Shown here one piece after another: positions 50,154-59,863 of a stretch of DNA of 64,000 bases (position 1 is its first letter; each line of letters opens with the position of its first letter). The DNA lies in NCBI GenBank assembly GCA_900549235.1, contig URNT01000004.1, positions 62,001 to 126,000 of the forward strand. Direction: 5' to 3'. The position numbers and the translations under genes are program-made. Source of the DNA: an uncultured Clostridium sp. GTDB lineage: Bacteria > Bacillota > Clostridia > Lachnospirales > Lachnospiraceae. The notes beneath the pieces are model-generated. The model was not told where the DNA came from and searched no databases. It saw nothing but the letters and a program-made list of their open reading frames with translations.

Positions 50154-51677
50154 CTATTTGATTCCCTCCTGTTTTTTTATTCCGAGCATATAAAGCCCAA
50201 GCTCCTGCTCTGTAACCTTTGGTTCATTTTTTAAGGAGGCTGCTATTTTTCCTTTGTGCATAACCAGAATCCGGTCACTCAAGGAAATCAGCTCGTTTAA
50301 GTCTGCCGACACCAGAAGGATCCCTTTATTATGGCTTCTCATTTCCAGTATCTTTGAATGGATAAATTCAATCGCCCCTATATCAACTCCTCTTGTGGGC
50401 TGATTCAGTACCAGAAGGTCGCTGGCCGCCTTAAATTCCCTGGCTACAATTACCTTCTGTATATTGCCGCCCGAAAGACTGCCAATGGGCTGATTTTCAT
50501 CCTTCGTTTTGATCATAAATTCACGGATCTGCTCCTTACAGTGTTCCTTTACTCTGGGTGTACGGATCATCCCTATATGATCTGCAAAATGGTCGATATT
50601 AGATACCACTAAGTTTTCCTGTACGCTCATTTCCGGCGCGCATCCGTCTGTCATACGGTCCTCCGGAACATGAGACATTCCCGCTTCCCGTATGTGGATG
50701 ACTGACTCTTTTGTAATATCCCTGCCATTTAAAATTACATGTCCGTCAATCCCCCGCATATTACCGGTGATAATAGAGATCAGCTCACTTTGACCATTTC
50801 CTTCTACACCTGCGATCCCCACCACTTCTCCCCGGCATACCTGCATACTGACACCTGCCAGCTTAGGAATCTTAAATTTATCCACATACTTTAAATTTTC
50901 AACCTTTAATACCACTTCCCCCGGCTGAACCCTTTCCTTCTCATAAGACAGCGTAACTTCCCTGCCTACCATCAGATTAGAAATATCCTCCTCACTGACC
51001 TCCTCTGTCTTATATGTTCCTTTTGTAACTCCTCCTTTTAATACCGTGATCCGGTCGCTGATTCGTTTTACCTCATTCAGCTTATGAGAGATAAAAATAA
51101 TAGTCATACCCTTCTTTTTAAGATCCAGAAGCTTTTCAAACAGTTCTTCTGTCTCCTGAGGCGTCAAAACTGCTGTAGGCTCGTCCAGAATAATTAATTT
51201 TGCGCTTCGATACAGAATCTTTAAAATTTCCAGCTTCTGCTTCATACCCACGCTCATATCTCTGACCTTCCTGGAAGCGTCTATGTCAAAGCCATATTTC
51301 TGCGCTACCTCAGCCGTAATCCTTATATCCCGCTTTTTATTGGATATGAAGCTGGTACGTTCCATACCGAGCATCATATTTTCTGCCCCCGTAAGAGAAT
51401 CTACCAGCATAAAATGCTGATGTACCATACCGATCCCGTGAGCAATGGCATCCTTACTGGACTGGAGCTTTAATTCCTCTCCATTCATGTAGATATGACC
51501 TGAGGTAACGCTTTCCAGACCGTAAAGCATCTTCATCAGCGTACTTTTTCCCGCTCCATTTTCTCCCACCAGAGCGTGGATTTCTCCTTCATCTACCACA
51601 AAATTTACATTGTGATTTGCCAGCACACCGCCCTCATAAATTTTGGTTACATCCTTTACTTCAAGCAAATGTCCCAT
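50154..51677 (-). CDS. nupO: ABC nucleoside transporter ATPase, duplicated (NupO-like)
   Basis: A 507-residue protein with two ABC cassettes. The first has GENGAGKST (Walker A), a signature stretch MSVGMKQKLEILK and LIILDEPTAVL (Walker B). The second has a degenerate P-loop GVEGNGQSEL, signature LSGGNIQKV and LVLNQPTRGVD, an arrangement typical of the sugar/nucleoside (RbsA/NupO) class, in which only the first half is fully catalytic. The stop codon of the nucleoside hydrolase overlaps its start by 1 bp. Confidence 0.93.
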   Translation of the reverse strand: MGHLLEVKDVTKIYEGGVLANHNVNFVVDEGEIHALVGENGAGKSTLMKMLYGLESVTSGHIYMNGEELKLQSSKDAIAHGIGMVHQHFMLVDSLTGAENMMLGMERTSFISNKKRDIRITAEVAQKYGFDIDASRKVRDMSVGMKQKLEILKILYRSAKLIILDEPTAVLTPQETEELFEKLLDLKKKGMTIIFISHKLNEVKRISDRITVLKGGVTKGTYKTEEVSEEDISNLMVGREVTLSYEKERVQPGEVVLKVENLKYVDKFKIPKLAGVSMQVCRGEVVGIAGVEGNGQSELISIITGNMRGIDGHVILNGRDITKESVIHIREAGMSHVPEDRMTDGCAPEMSVQENLVVSNIDHFADHIGMIRTPRVKEHCKEQIREFMIKTKDENQPIGSLSGGNIQKVIVAREFKAASDLLVLNQPTRGVDIGAIEFIHSKILEMRSHNKGILLVSADLNELISLSDRILVMHKGKIAASLKNEPKVTEQELGLYMLGIKKQEGIK

Positions 51678-52654
51678 TATCTTCTCCCTTCCAGCATTGC
51701 CTCCACTGTTCCAAAAAACTCCCTGTAAAAGGCTTCTGTATCTACAAACATGGCCGCTGCCATATGATACTCCGGATCACTGCATTTCCATACATCCTCC
51801 ATTGTCCTTCCCCGCATGGGTCCTTTTGTAAAGCAGGTCAGATGCATCGGGATCGTGGTCAGTATTTCCGGATGAATGGCTGCCACTGCGGCCAGAGGAT
51901 CGTGAAGCCCGCAGCCCTTCATATAAGGATTGTATTTTTTGTAAGCTCCCAGATAATGCTTCAAAGCCTCATAGAGAAACAGAGCAGGCTTCGTACCGAT
52001 CTCATGCCACCGTTCATGATCCTCATAAGTGAATAATGTCTTTCTGGTCACATCAAGCCCTACCAGAACAAGAGGAAGCCTGGACGCCAAAACCTCATGG
52101 CACGCCTCTACATCCAGTCTTACATTTGCCTCCATCACCGTTTCTTCTGCAGGACCTGTATTGCCTGGAGACGCTACCGCGCCGCCCATAACGTAAACCG
52201 AACCAACCTTTTCTGCCACTGATGGATCTTTCCTTAATACTCTGGCTATATCCGTCATAGGTCCGCTCGTAACCCAGCACAGATCTTTTCCATATCGGTC
52301 TATCATCTCAATGATAAATTCCGCAGCATCCTCTGGTTCTGCATCTCCCAGATCTTCCGATGTGCTGGGAGGAAGGACTCCTCCGATCCCGGACATACCG
52401 TGAAATCTGCTTCCGCCGGAAAAATCCATCTGTTCTCCGCTTAAAGGGGTCTCACTGCCCATAATAACAGGAATTTCACCCCTTCCAAACAGCTCCAGCG
52501 CTGCTTTTGTATTGCGGAATACATCTCCCACATAGCTCATACCATAAGAACAGGTAACTCCTATAACCTCACACTCCTTCTGTGAAGCCAGATAAGCAAG
52601 AGCCAGCGCGTCATCTACTCCCGTGTCGCAGCTGTACAAAAGCTTCTTCCCCAT
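51677..52654 (-). CDS. Inosine-uridine-preferring nucleoside hydrolase
   Basis: A 325-residue hydrolase that releases a base from ribonucleosides. The N-terminal SCDTGVDDALAL gives the calcium-binding aspartates; a DVEACHE segment and the C-terminal GCGLHDPLAAVAA, with the catalytic-loop His/Asp, complete the site. Length and motifs are those of IunH/RihA-type enzymes. It is the second gene after the LacI regulator and starts the import/cleavage part of the operon, so imported nucleosides are split into base and ribose in the cytoplasm. Confidence 0.93.
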   Translation of the reverse strand: MGKKLLYSCDTGVDDALALAYLASQKECEVIGVTCSYGMSYVGDVFRNTKAALELFGRGEIPVIMGSETPLSGEQMDFSGGSRFHGMSGIGGVLPPSTSEDLGDAEPEDAAEFIIEMIDRYGKDLCWVTSGPMTDIARVLRKDPSVAEKVGSVYVMGGAVASPGNTGPAEETVMEANVRLDVEACHEVLASRLPLVLVGLDVTRKTLFTYEDHERWHEIGTKPALFLYEALKHYLGAYKKYNPYMKGCGLHDPLAAVAAIHPEILTTIPMHLTCFTKGPMRGRTMEDVWKCSDPEYHMAAAMFVDTEAFYREFFGTVEAMLEGRR

Positions 52655-52676
52655 AATCCACTTCCTTTCCTGTATT

Positions 52677-53693
52677 TTATTTTTTGTATCCTTCGCTCCC
52701 CCTGATAATAATCTCCTCTTCTACAAAAATTTTCTTCCATATCTTTTTCTTTGAAACGGTCCGTATCTGTCCGCACAGCATATCATATGCAGTATCTGCC
52801 ATCTCCTGATCTGGCCGGTTCATCACAGTAAGCCGATAGCCTATAGCATTTAAAAGTCCAATATCATCAAAACCAATCAGCCCCAGGTCCTCTCCTGCAG
52901 TCAGATGATGTTCATTAAGATACCGGATGCAGCCCAGGGTCGCAGAACTGTAGGTGGCCAGAACCGCTGTCGGCGGATGATCCAGTCCAAAAAAGTATTC
53001 GCAGGCTTTATAACCGCTCTGCTCATCAAACTGGCCTCTGTAAATATACTGCTCATCTGTCATACCCCCGCAGTCCTGGAGAGCCCGCTTATATCCATCC
53101 AGTCTGTATCTGCCCGGCTCCGCCACCTCCGGACAGGCAATAATTCCAATATCCCGATGTCCTTTTTTCCAGAACAGGCTGACTCCTTCGTATACCAGCC
53201 TGCTGTTGTCAATCGTCACCATATTAAAAGAGCTATGAAGGGCGTCACGATCCAGAAGAACCACAGCCGTCCCTCCATACTCTGCTTCCTTAAGGAGCTG
53301 CACAGTGGACTCTTTCGGCTCCATAACAGGCAGAAGCAAAATTCCCTGAACCTGATGTTCCAGCGCCTGAACGATTGCCTGATACTCCTTTTCCGGATCC
53401 TCTGCTGTACGGTAATGCAGAACGCTGTGTCCTTCCTGCTCTGCCCTTTTATCAATGGCTTCCTGCAGTCTGGCAAAAAAAAGATTCTCCCGATCCGGCA
53501 TTATCACAGCAACCATCTCCGTATTTTTTCGGATCAGGCTTCTGGCTACTGCATTTGGCCGGTAGTTATGTTCTGAAATAATATCCTCAATCTTCTTTCT
53601 GGTTTCTTCACTCACATATCCTGTATGATTAAGCACCCGTGAAACAGTCGCCATAGAAACTCCTGCCAGATTTGCAATGTCACGAATCGTCAT
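52677..53693 (-). CDS. LacI-family repressor of the nucleoside operon
   Basis: A 338-residue LacI/GalR regulator. The helix-turn-helix and hinge read TIRDIANLAGVSMATVSRVLN and YRPNAVARSL, and a periplasmic-binding-like effector domain follows (VAVIMPDRENLFFARL at its start). It is first in the operon with the nucleoside hydrolase and transporter genes. An operator-like GGTAAACGTTTCC palindrome lies 34 bp upstream, so it probably represses itself and the operon until a nucleoside or sugar is present. Confidence 0.92.
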   Translation of the reverse strand: MTIRDIANLAGVSMATVSRVLNHTGYVSEETRKKIEDIISEHNYRPNAVARSLIRKNTEMVAVIMPDRENLFFARLQEAIDKRAEQEGHSVLHYRTAEDPEKEYQAIVQALEHQVQGILLLPVMEPKESTVQLLKEAEYGGTAVVLLDRDALHSSFNMVTIDNSRLVYEGVSLFWKKGHRDIGIIACPEVAEPGRYRLDGYKRALQDCGGMTDEQYIYRGQFDEQSGYKACEYFFGLDHPPTAVLATYSSATLGCIRYLNEHHLTAGEDLGLIGFDDIGLLNAIGYRLTVMNRPDQEMADTAYDMLCGQIRTVSKKKIWKKIFVEEEIIIRGSEGYKK

Positions 53694-53726
53694 ATTTGAT
53701 TCCTTTCTTTATATCAATCCAAAATA

Positions 53727-53739
53727 GGTAAACGTTTCC
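53727..53739 (-). promoter_or_regulatory. LacI/CcpA-type operator upstream of the repressor gene
   Basis: GGTAAACGTTTCC (in the minus direction GGAAACGTTTACC) is a palindrome with the central AACGTT typical of LacI-family sites, placed between the presumed promoter (a TATAAT on the minus strand near 53766) and the start codon at 53693. CcpA could also use it, since catabolite-repression elements have a similar core. The surrounding 53740-53904 region is A+T-rich with nothing else recognisable. Confidence 0.65.
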
Positions 53740-53904
53740 ACATATTTTCATCTATATATTACATTATATTTTCATAAAAGTAAAGTGTTTATTTTTATTT
53801 TTATATGCATTATGAATAAATTATTATATCATTTCCATATTTTATCTAATATAAATATGAAAAGGTTTTCTTTTTTCTGTAACAAAAGATCAGTGAACGA
53901 TTTA

Positions 53905-55611
53905 TCACTGAACCGCTTGTAAAGCATATAGGGATACCCTCTCCCGCACCCCTACAGCCATCCCAATACACTCCCCTCTCGTCACCCGTCTCTCCCCATC
54001 TTCACCTTCATCTCCAATCCATCCCCATTTCCCTGCCTCTCTAAAGCACTCCTCCATCCCCAGTTCTCTCTCACCCCGCGCCTTTGCTCCCCGGACCGCA
54101 AAACTCACAAGCTCCCCAAGGGTAATGGCATCATCCGGTCTGAACCGCTTTCCCGGCGTAGTCACAGGGTCGATCAACCCTTCATCAAGGGCCATCTGAA
54201 TCTGCTCCGCATCAAATTCATAGCGGCTGAGGTCGCAGTATTCTCCCTGCCAAGGACGTCTGCGCGCCGGATTTACCGCCTTTAAAAGAAGGAAAACAAA
54301 CTGAGCCCTGGGCATTTCCTCGTGAGGGTGCAGATAACGGACGCAGGGGTCTAACAGCCCGTAAGCCATGGCCTTTTTTAATACCTCTGCTTCCTTTTCA
54401 GGCAGTGTACGGCAATCCACATAAGGCAGCTCTGCAAGATCATGGCTGAGATTCGGCCGTTCTTCTGCCTGACTGCTCTCGGCCCGGTGATCCGGACGCA
54501 GAGACAGATCCGGCTCCCACCGGGCCACGGCCCTGTTATTCATATGACTATATAAAGGCTCGATCCTCAGGCGCCGGATTTCCCGGGCCATCAGATCAGC
54601 CAGAAGGGCCCCGCCATAGTCATTTACATGGGTGGTATCATTAAAATAATTCTGGCAGCCCTCTGTCCCCATAGCACAGAACCTCTCAAAGGTAAGGCTG
54701 TGCAGGTCGATCACCGCCGCGCCCATTTCCCGTCCCACCCCTCTGATACTGTCCGCATAAGCCTCTAAAAGGTCATACCAGCCATCCTGGTCTCTGCTGG
54801 GAATCCGGCTCATGGGAGTCACCAGAACGGGAACCGCTCCCATTTCTCTTGTCTCCATCACATACTGGCGGATATTGGCAGCAAACTGGTCATAGGGCTT
54901 TAGATTCCTTCGTTTCTGGTCATTGTGCCCGAAGCCGAATAAAAATACATCTCCCGGACGCAGATTGGCTTTCACCAGCTCCCAGTGCCCGTCCTCCCTG
55001 AAGCAGTTAGTGGTAAGACCGCTGTGGGCCTGATTGCACACTGCCATTTTGTCCATGTACTGCAAAAGATTCTGTCCCCAGCTGCCTCCATTGGTCAGCG
55101 GGTTATAGGGATAACAGCCCTCGTAATCCCGCACCGTAGAATCGCCGCCGATAAATAGCGTGGGAATATCCTGTCCCACATCATCACAGCTTTTTACGCA
55201 TACCCGCCCCAGTCTGGCACCTTTTCCGATCACACTAAGCCCGATTATATCGTCCGTGACGGCATCATCCCTTCCCACCACAGGACGATACGGATATACC
55301 CCATAATAAAATGTTTTTCGGTACACCCCGCCGGCAGGAATACAGATTCCCCGCTCCACTATATTTCTCCTCCCCACGCAGAGAGTCAGCCCCCGAAGCC
55401 CTTCTTCCCCTCCTGGAATCTCCACCTCCACCTGATAGAGTCCTATGTCCGGCACCTTGATGCCAAAGCGCAGCGGATAGCCTTCTGACCCCAGCCACGT
55501 TCCATTTCCTCCCGGGATCCAGCCTGCAGTTCCCGTATAAAAATCATTCCCCCTCCAATCCTTTATCTCATTTTCCAACATCTGATCTGTAAAAAAATAT
55601 TCTTTCTTCAT
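53905..55611 (-). CDS. SGNH/CE12-type acetylesterase with C-terminal SLH-like repeats and no signal peptide
   Basis: A 568-residue protein. An N-terminal beta-rich module (about 15-140) is followed by an SGNH hydrolase domain of the rhamnogalacturonan acetylesterase type: IGGDST at 154-159 with nucleophile S158, GHND at 228-231 and DTTHVN at 325-330 with the catalytic Asp/His. Residues 397-447, 458-508 and about 522-565 resemble three S-layer-homology repeats, yet the protein starts MKKEYFFTDQM with no signal sequence. It is encoded after the GH112 phosphorylase and probably removes acetyl groups from imported pectin fragments. Confidence 0.8.
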   Translation of the reverse strand: MKKEYFFTDQMLENEIKDWRGNDFYTGTAGWIPGGNGTWLGSEGYPLRFGIKVPDIGLYQVEVEIPGGEEGLRGLTLCVGRRNIVERGICIPAGGVYRKTFYYGVYPYRPVVGRDDAVTDDIIGLSVIGKGARLGRVCVKSCDDVGQDIPTLFIGGDSTVRDYEGCYPYNPLTNGGSWGQNLLQYMDKMAVCNQAHSGLTTNCFREDGHWELVKANLRPGDVFLFGFGHNDQKRRNLKPYDQFAANIRQYVMETREMGAVPVLVTPMSRIPSRDQDGWYDLLEAYADSIRGVGREMGAAVIDLHSLTFERFCAMGTEGCQNYFNDTTHVNDYGGALLADLMAREIRRLRIEPLYSHMNNRAVARWEPDLSLRPDHRAESSQAEERPNLSHDLAELPYVDCRTLPEKEAEVLKKAMAYGLLDPCVRYLHPHEEMPRAQFVFLLLKAVNPARRRPWQGEYCDLSRYEFDAEQIQMALDEGLIDPVTTPGKRFRPDDAITLGELVSFAVRGAKARGERELGMEECFREAGKWGWIGDEGEDGERRVTRGECIGMAVGVRERVSLYALQAVQ

Positions 55612-55629
55612 ATATCCCCTATCTGCAAA

Positions 55630-55660
55630 AAGCAGGGGTTTTGTAAAAATCCCCCTGCTT
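55630..55660 (-). terminator. Hairpin between the phosphorylase and acetylesterase genes
   Basis: On the minus strand AAGCAGGGG pairs with CCCCTGCTT, followed by TTT, in the 60-bp gap between the GH112 and acetylesterase genes. It is a likely partial terminator or processing hairpin that lowers expression of the last gene. Confidence 0.6.
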
Positions 55661-55671
55661 ATGCCAGCTTT

Positions 55672-57921
55672 TTATCCAACATCTACAATTTCACTTCCAT
55701 AAGGTTCCAGCCGCAGCTCCTTCTCCACTCCCCCCAGAGTAATCCGAAAGCGCCTTTCATTCCCAGACGAATTAACCGCCACCGCCTTTTTCGATGCCGG
55801 AAAATATGCCGCCTCACAATACACATCATCTCCCAGCTGCGCCCCACAGCCTTCCTTTCCCACTGCATGAAGCAGCAGCTCCAGCAAAAACCGGCTGTTT
55901 TCCGGACTGTATACAAAATGGGACAGATACATGCCGCAGCCCTTTCCATAAGGGTGCAGAGTCAGCTTCGGGATATGAACCTCCTCCCCAATAGGGCTCA
56001 GCATCACATCCTCCGCCAGCACCTGCGTGGTAAAATCCGTTAAGTAAATGCCATTTACCGCCTCAAAGCTGTCTGCGATCTCCTCTGCCCGGCAGCCAGT
56101 TCCATTTTCCCCCTGTCCAAATACCGTAAGTCTCTCCAGCCATCCGCTTTCCTTTTCACAGGCAATCCTTCCATGGCAGCACCGCTCTCCCATATCCTGA
56201 TCCACCCCCAGTACCTCTGCCAGCCGGAAGCCAGTCATATATCCTTCCACCGCAGAAGGCTGAAATACGCCTAAAACGCATCCTCCAGACGCCGCGTAGG
56301 ATGTAAGAGCCGTTAACACCCGGCTGTCCTTCCAGTAATCTCCGCCGCTCCATGCGCTCCCCGCAAAGCCTGCGTTTATGATCACATCATAAACCGAAAG
56401 GTTCTTTTTCAGCACATCTTCAAAATCAATATAGTCCACCGGCACCGGCCATCCCGCCAGAGCCTCATTGATATGAATCAGATCATTCTGCCAGGTCTCG
56501 TGAAAATGTCCGGATAAGGTCCAGGAACGTGTCTTGCCCCAGGCCGTCAGCACTCCGACCCTGAGCGGCAGCGTCTCCGGCTCCCCTTCCTCATGAAGCC
56601 TTTTAATGGCTCTGAACTCGTCTGCTGCCTCTGCGATATATTCCACAAACTCCGGATAATCCTTCAGCAGATGAAGGTATCCCCCCAGCCCGATCCGGTC
56701 GATCTTTGCCCGGAGCATGGCCCGCCTTGCAGCGATCCAGTAATTTCTGGCGTCTCTTTTCGGATCTCCATCTCCTGAAAATGTAGGCGCACCTCCCAGA
56801 CCCACCGGAAACAGATAGGGGTGCAGACGCACTTCATGGACCGGTACGTCCACCCCGGCGCACAGCCGCACCTCATACCCGGAGAAAATACATTTAATAA
56901 TGCCGTCAAAGCCAAACTCAGAAAATGTATCAAAATAGGGTTCCAGTCCTACCCAGCTGTCATCATAGAACACATACGCCTTTTTCCCGTAAGCATGAAC
57001 CAGCTCCACCATCTGCTTTCCCAGGGAAATCACAAACCGGTTGGTAAATTTCATATAATCCAGCTGTTTTTTCCCAGGAGCCATATGGGTGGGATGGAGC
57101 TTTCCCTGATTGATAAAGTCCTCAGAGGTCAGAGCGCAGCCGTATTCCTTCTGAAACTCCTCCAGCGCCCTGGGGCTTACTGTAAAATCATAGGAACCCC
57201 AGTCTGTAAAATGATTCCGTCTCCGTTCATGTGCCCCCCAGATCCAGACAAAATTGTAAAACAGGGAGGTAAACCGGACCACTGTGGTATCAGGATTTTC
57301 TTCACACCAGTTTTTCAGCCACCCCAGAAGATATTCCTGGGCCTCCGGATACCGGGGATCTACCGGCATCAGATGCTCCTTTTCCCAGTGGTTTGTCACA
57401 TGGTTATACATATTGATCTCTTCCCAGATCCGGTAAGCGAAAAAGTTCACCGTGTAGCTGTGAAAGGGCTCGGTTCCGGTAATCTCCACCGTTCCCTCTG
57501 CTTCACAGAAATTCCACTGACTTTCCGGCACCTCCCGGTTGTCTGTACGGTCAAATACCTGCCAGTATCTTTTAGACTCGTCAGACCCGTTTACCATGAA
57601 CTGTTCCCGGAAATACCCTTCCAGCAGGTCAATCTTTAATTCTGTTTTTTCAGCTATTTTCGGCTCAGACATAAGAAATGTCTGCTGAAGCCGGTCCATA
57701 TGCTCTCTGGCCCAGGCATTGTGGTCGCGGATGATACAGATGGTGGAATAAATGCCATAGCCCGCATTTACGATCTCCTCCGACAGCTTTGTGCCGTCTG
57801 AATCCCGTATCACGTCCGCTCCCCACTTTTTGGCCAGCTCCAGAGTCAATTTCTCAAATCCCGACTCACCGGGCAGCGTAAAGCCCCCGCTTGTATGGGG
57901 ATACCTGTGTTTTTCTATCAT
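55672..57921 (-). CDS. GH112 galactosyl-disaccharide phosphorylase
   Basis: A 749-residue GH112 enzyme, which cleaves beta-galactosides with phosphate to give alpha-galactose 1-phosphate. The N-terminal RYPHTSGGFTLPGESGFE with KWGADVIRDSDGTKLS, and DDSWVGLEPYF at about residue 330, are family hallmarks. Two activities exist in the family: galacto-N-biose/lacto-N-biose phosphorylase and D-galactosyl-beta-1,4-L-rhamnose phosphorylase. Next to a GH105 rhamnogalacturonyl hydrolase and a CE12-type esterase, the galactosyl-rhamnose activity is favoured. No signal peptide is seen, consistent with a cytoplasmic role. Confidence 0.92.
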   Translation of the reverse strand: MIEKHRYPHTSGGFTLPGESGFEKLTLELAKKWGADVIRDSDGTKLSEEIVNAGYGIYSTICIIRDHNAWAREHMDRLQQTFLMSEPKIAEKTELKIDLLEGYFREQFMVNGSDESKRYWQVFDRTDNREVPESQWNFCEAEGTVEITGTEPFHSYTVNFFAYRIWEEINMYNHVTNHWEKEHLMPVDPRYPEAQEYLLGWLKNWCEENPDTTVVRFTSLFYNFVWIWGAHERRRNHFTDWGSYDFTVSPRALEEFQKEYGCALTSEDFINQGKLHPTHMAPGKKQLDYMKFTNRFVISLGKQMVELVHAYGKKAYVFYDDSWVGLEPYFDTFSEFGFDGIIKCIFSGYEVRLCAGVDVPVHEVRLHPYLFPVGLGGAPTFSGDGDPKRDARNYWIAARRAMLRAKIDRIGLGGYLHLLKDYPEFVEYIAEAADEFRAIKRLHEEGEPETLPLRVGVLTAWGKTRSWTLSGHFHETWQNDLIHINEALAGWPVPVDYIDFEDVLKKNLSVYDVIINAGFAGSAWSGGDYWKDSRVLTALTSYAASGGCVLGVFQPSAVEGYMTGFRLAEVLGVDQDMGERCCHGRIACEKESGWLERLTVFGQGENGTGCRAEEIADSFEAVNGIYLTDFTTQVLAEDVMLSPIGEEVHIPKLTLHPYGKGCGMYLSHFVYSPENSRFLLELLLHAVGKEGCGAQLGDDVYCEAAYFPASKKAVAVNSSGNERRFRITLGGVEKELRLEPYGSEIVDVG

Positions 57922-57923
57922 AA

Positions 57924-58973
57924 TTACAACGCCCCGTCTCCCGTAAATTTCTCATAATCCAGAACCGCGCCAAAAAATGCCAGAGCCATTCCCTGGCCCC
58001 ATCCCTGGATCCAGCGCTTTGAAATATTCCGGTAGCCCTCCCGGTCCTTCATCACTGCCGTTCCCCCGGACACGTTCATTACCTTTCCGTCATTAGAAAT
58101 ATTTTCCATAATCCCTTTTATCGCTTTATTTATATACTTGATATGAAGGGGATTCCCCTTAAGCGCCATGGCCGCAGCAATCCCTGCAGAAGCAGAAACC
58201 TCCTCATAGGATTCCTCATCATCCAAAAGGGTGCGCCACAGGCCATTTTCCGTCTGAAGGGTCTTTAACGCTGCCAGCTGCTCATTTAAGCTTCCCACAA
58301 TTTCCAGATACTGGGGATAAAGATAGCACTGAGGAAGAATGTGAGCCACCTGAGCCATGGTAAAGGCAGCCCAGCAGTTGGCTCTGCCCCAGTAAAAGCC
58401 GCTCATATGATCCTTTGCCAGGTTATCATAGCCGTGATACCAGAGACCTGTCTGCTCATTCTGAAGGTACTGGATATGCCAGTACCACTGATTCAGAGCG
58501 TCCTCCACCAGTTCCGGGCGGTCAAACATCACTCCGGCCCGCAGCATGAAAAACGCAGCCATAAACAGAGTATCCGCCCAGCACTGTTCCGGAAAATCAT
58601 TATTGGCAGACACCGTATGCTGAAGCACCGAAGCTCCAAAGCGGAGGGCCCGGCCGGTCAGGTAATCCAGCTTATCATCTATGATCTTTTTATACTGCTC
58701 CTCCCCTGTTTCTTTATAAAGAGTGAGCAGTATATGGCCCATAGCACAGGTATTGACCGTAAGCGCCGGAAGTCCCAGGGAGATCAGCTCATCCACCCGC
58801 TCCTTTACCATTTCCAGATATTTTCTGTCTCCTGTGGCCTCATAAGCCGCCCCGATGCCGTAATATGCCACGCCGCAGGGCCAGTCCCAGGTCATATCCA
58901 TATTCATGGTCCGTTCCACCATCTGATCCATGGCGTGTTCTATCTGCGTTTTATCATAATTCAGCTTCATCAT
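57924..58973 (-). CDS. GH105 unsaturated rhamnogalacturonyl hydrolase (YteR-like)
   Basis: A 349-residue alpha/alpha-barrel hydrolase. TWDWPCGVAYYGIGAAYEATGD near residue 29, QCWADTLFMAAFF (catalytic Asp region) near 141-155, and RANCWAAFTMAQV are typical of GH105/GH88. It removes the unsaturated galacturonosyl residue left by a rhamnogalacturonan lyase. The gene overlaps nothing, is 2 bp from the phosphorylase gene and 40 bp from the ABC permease gene, and has no signal peptide. The start could be 58973 or the next codon, both Met. Confidence 0.88.
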   Translation of the reverse strand: MMKLNYDKTQIEHAMDQMVERTMNMDMTWDWPCGVAYYGIGAAYEATGDRKYLEMVKERVDELISLGLPALTVNTCAMGHILLTLYKETGEEQYKKIIDDKLDYLTGRALRFGASVLQHTVSANNDFPEQCWADTLFMAAFFMLRAGVMFDRPELVEDALNQWYWHIQYLQNEQTGLWYHGYDNLAKDHMSGFYWGRANCWAAFTMAQVAHILPQCYLYPQYLEIVGSLNEQLAALKTLQTENGLWRTLLDDEESYEEVSASAGIAAAMALKGNPLHIKYINKAIKGIMENISNDGKVMNVSGGTAVMKDREGYRNISKRWIQGWGQGMALAFFGAVLDYEKFTGDGAL

Positions 58974-59013
58974 TTCCTATCCTTTCCTTATGCCTTTGAT
59001 GAATCAAAACAGA

Positions 59014-59859
59014 TCAGCCCTTCAGTCCCGACGTACTGATTCCCTCTACCAGATAACGCTGGAAGAAAATGAAAATCAGAACCGACGGCAGGATCGACAG
59101 GGACGCCATGGCAAACATAGCCCCGTAATCCGAGGAGGAGCCCGGGTCACAAAACAGCTTAAGAGCCAGACTCACCGGATATTTTGCTGACTTATTGACA
59201 TACAGCAGGGCAGAAAGGAAATCGTCCCATCTCCACATAAAAGAGAAAATACCGGCTGTCACCAGAGCAGGCTTAATCAGGGGCAAAATGATCCTTGTAA
59301 AAATAGATACATAGGAGCAGCCGTCGATTTTTGCCGCCTCATCCAGATCCCTCGGAATACCTGAGATAAAATTTGAAATCAGATATACGAAAAATCCCTG
59401 AATTGCAAAGAAATAAGGGGCAATCAAAGGCATATAGCTTCCCACCCAGTTCAGTTTCTGATACCACAGATACTGAGGAATCATCAGTACCTGGGCCGGG
59501 AGCATCATAGAAAGCAGCATGGCGGAAAACAAAAGCCGTTTTCCCCGGAATTTAAACCTTGCAAAGCCATAAGCTACAACCGCCGACGAAATCACTGTTC
59601 CAATGGTAGCTGTAATTGAAATAAACAGAGAGTTGCTGAAAAAAGTGGCAAAAGTCACCTTGGCAAAGCCCTTCCATCCATTTACATAATTTTCAAAGGT
59701 AAACGTCTCCGGAATCAGACTTCCCGCTGTCTGGAAAATGGTATTGGTAGGCTTAAATGAGCTCATAACCATCCAGATTAAAGGATAGATCATAATGATC
59801 CCCACCGCAAACACCAGTATATGATAGATTACTGCTTTGATTCTTCGTTTTTCTTTCAT
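59014..59859 (-). CDS. Carbohydrate ABC transporter permease (MalG/YtcP family)
   Basis: A 281-residue inner-membrane permease with six segments. The EAA motif, EAAKIDGCSYVSIFTRIILPLIKPA, is close to the consensus and contacts the ATPase. The start at 59859 was chosen because GAGGAGGG lies 8 bases upstream and the longer frame overlaps the previous gene. Together with the next permease and the lipoprotein it makes an importer for oligosaccharides; the ATPase is not in the window and is probably a shared MsmK-like protein. Confidence 0.9.
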   Translation of the reverse strand: MKEKRRIKAVIYHILVFAVGIIMIYPLIWMVMSSFKPTNTIFQTAGSLIPETFTFENYVNGWKGFAKVTFATFFSNSLFISITATIGTVISSAVVAYGFARFKFRGKRLLFSAMLLSMMLPAQVLMIPQYLWYQKLNWVGSYMPLIAPYFFAIQGFFVYLISNFISGIPRDLDEAAKIDGCSYVSIFTRIILPLIKPALVTAGIFSFMWRWDDFLSALLYVNKSAKYPVSLALKLFCDPGSSSDYGAMFAMASLSILPSVLIFIFFQRYLVEGISTSGLKG

Positions 59860-59863
59860 CTCC

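Noticed and set aside
55265..55498. Small minus-strand frame inside the acetylesterase gene
   Set aside because: Another frame of the same coding strand with no ribosome-binding site; it is Gly/Arg-rich and not protein-like.
56821..57639. 272-codon open frame on the plus strand
   Set aside because: It is antisense to the GH112 gene, with no start signal and no family resemblance.
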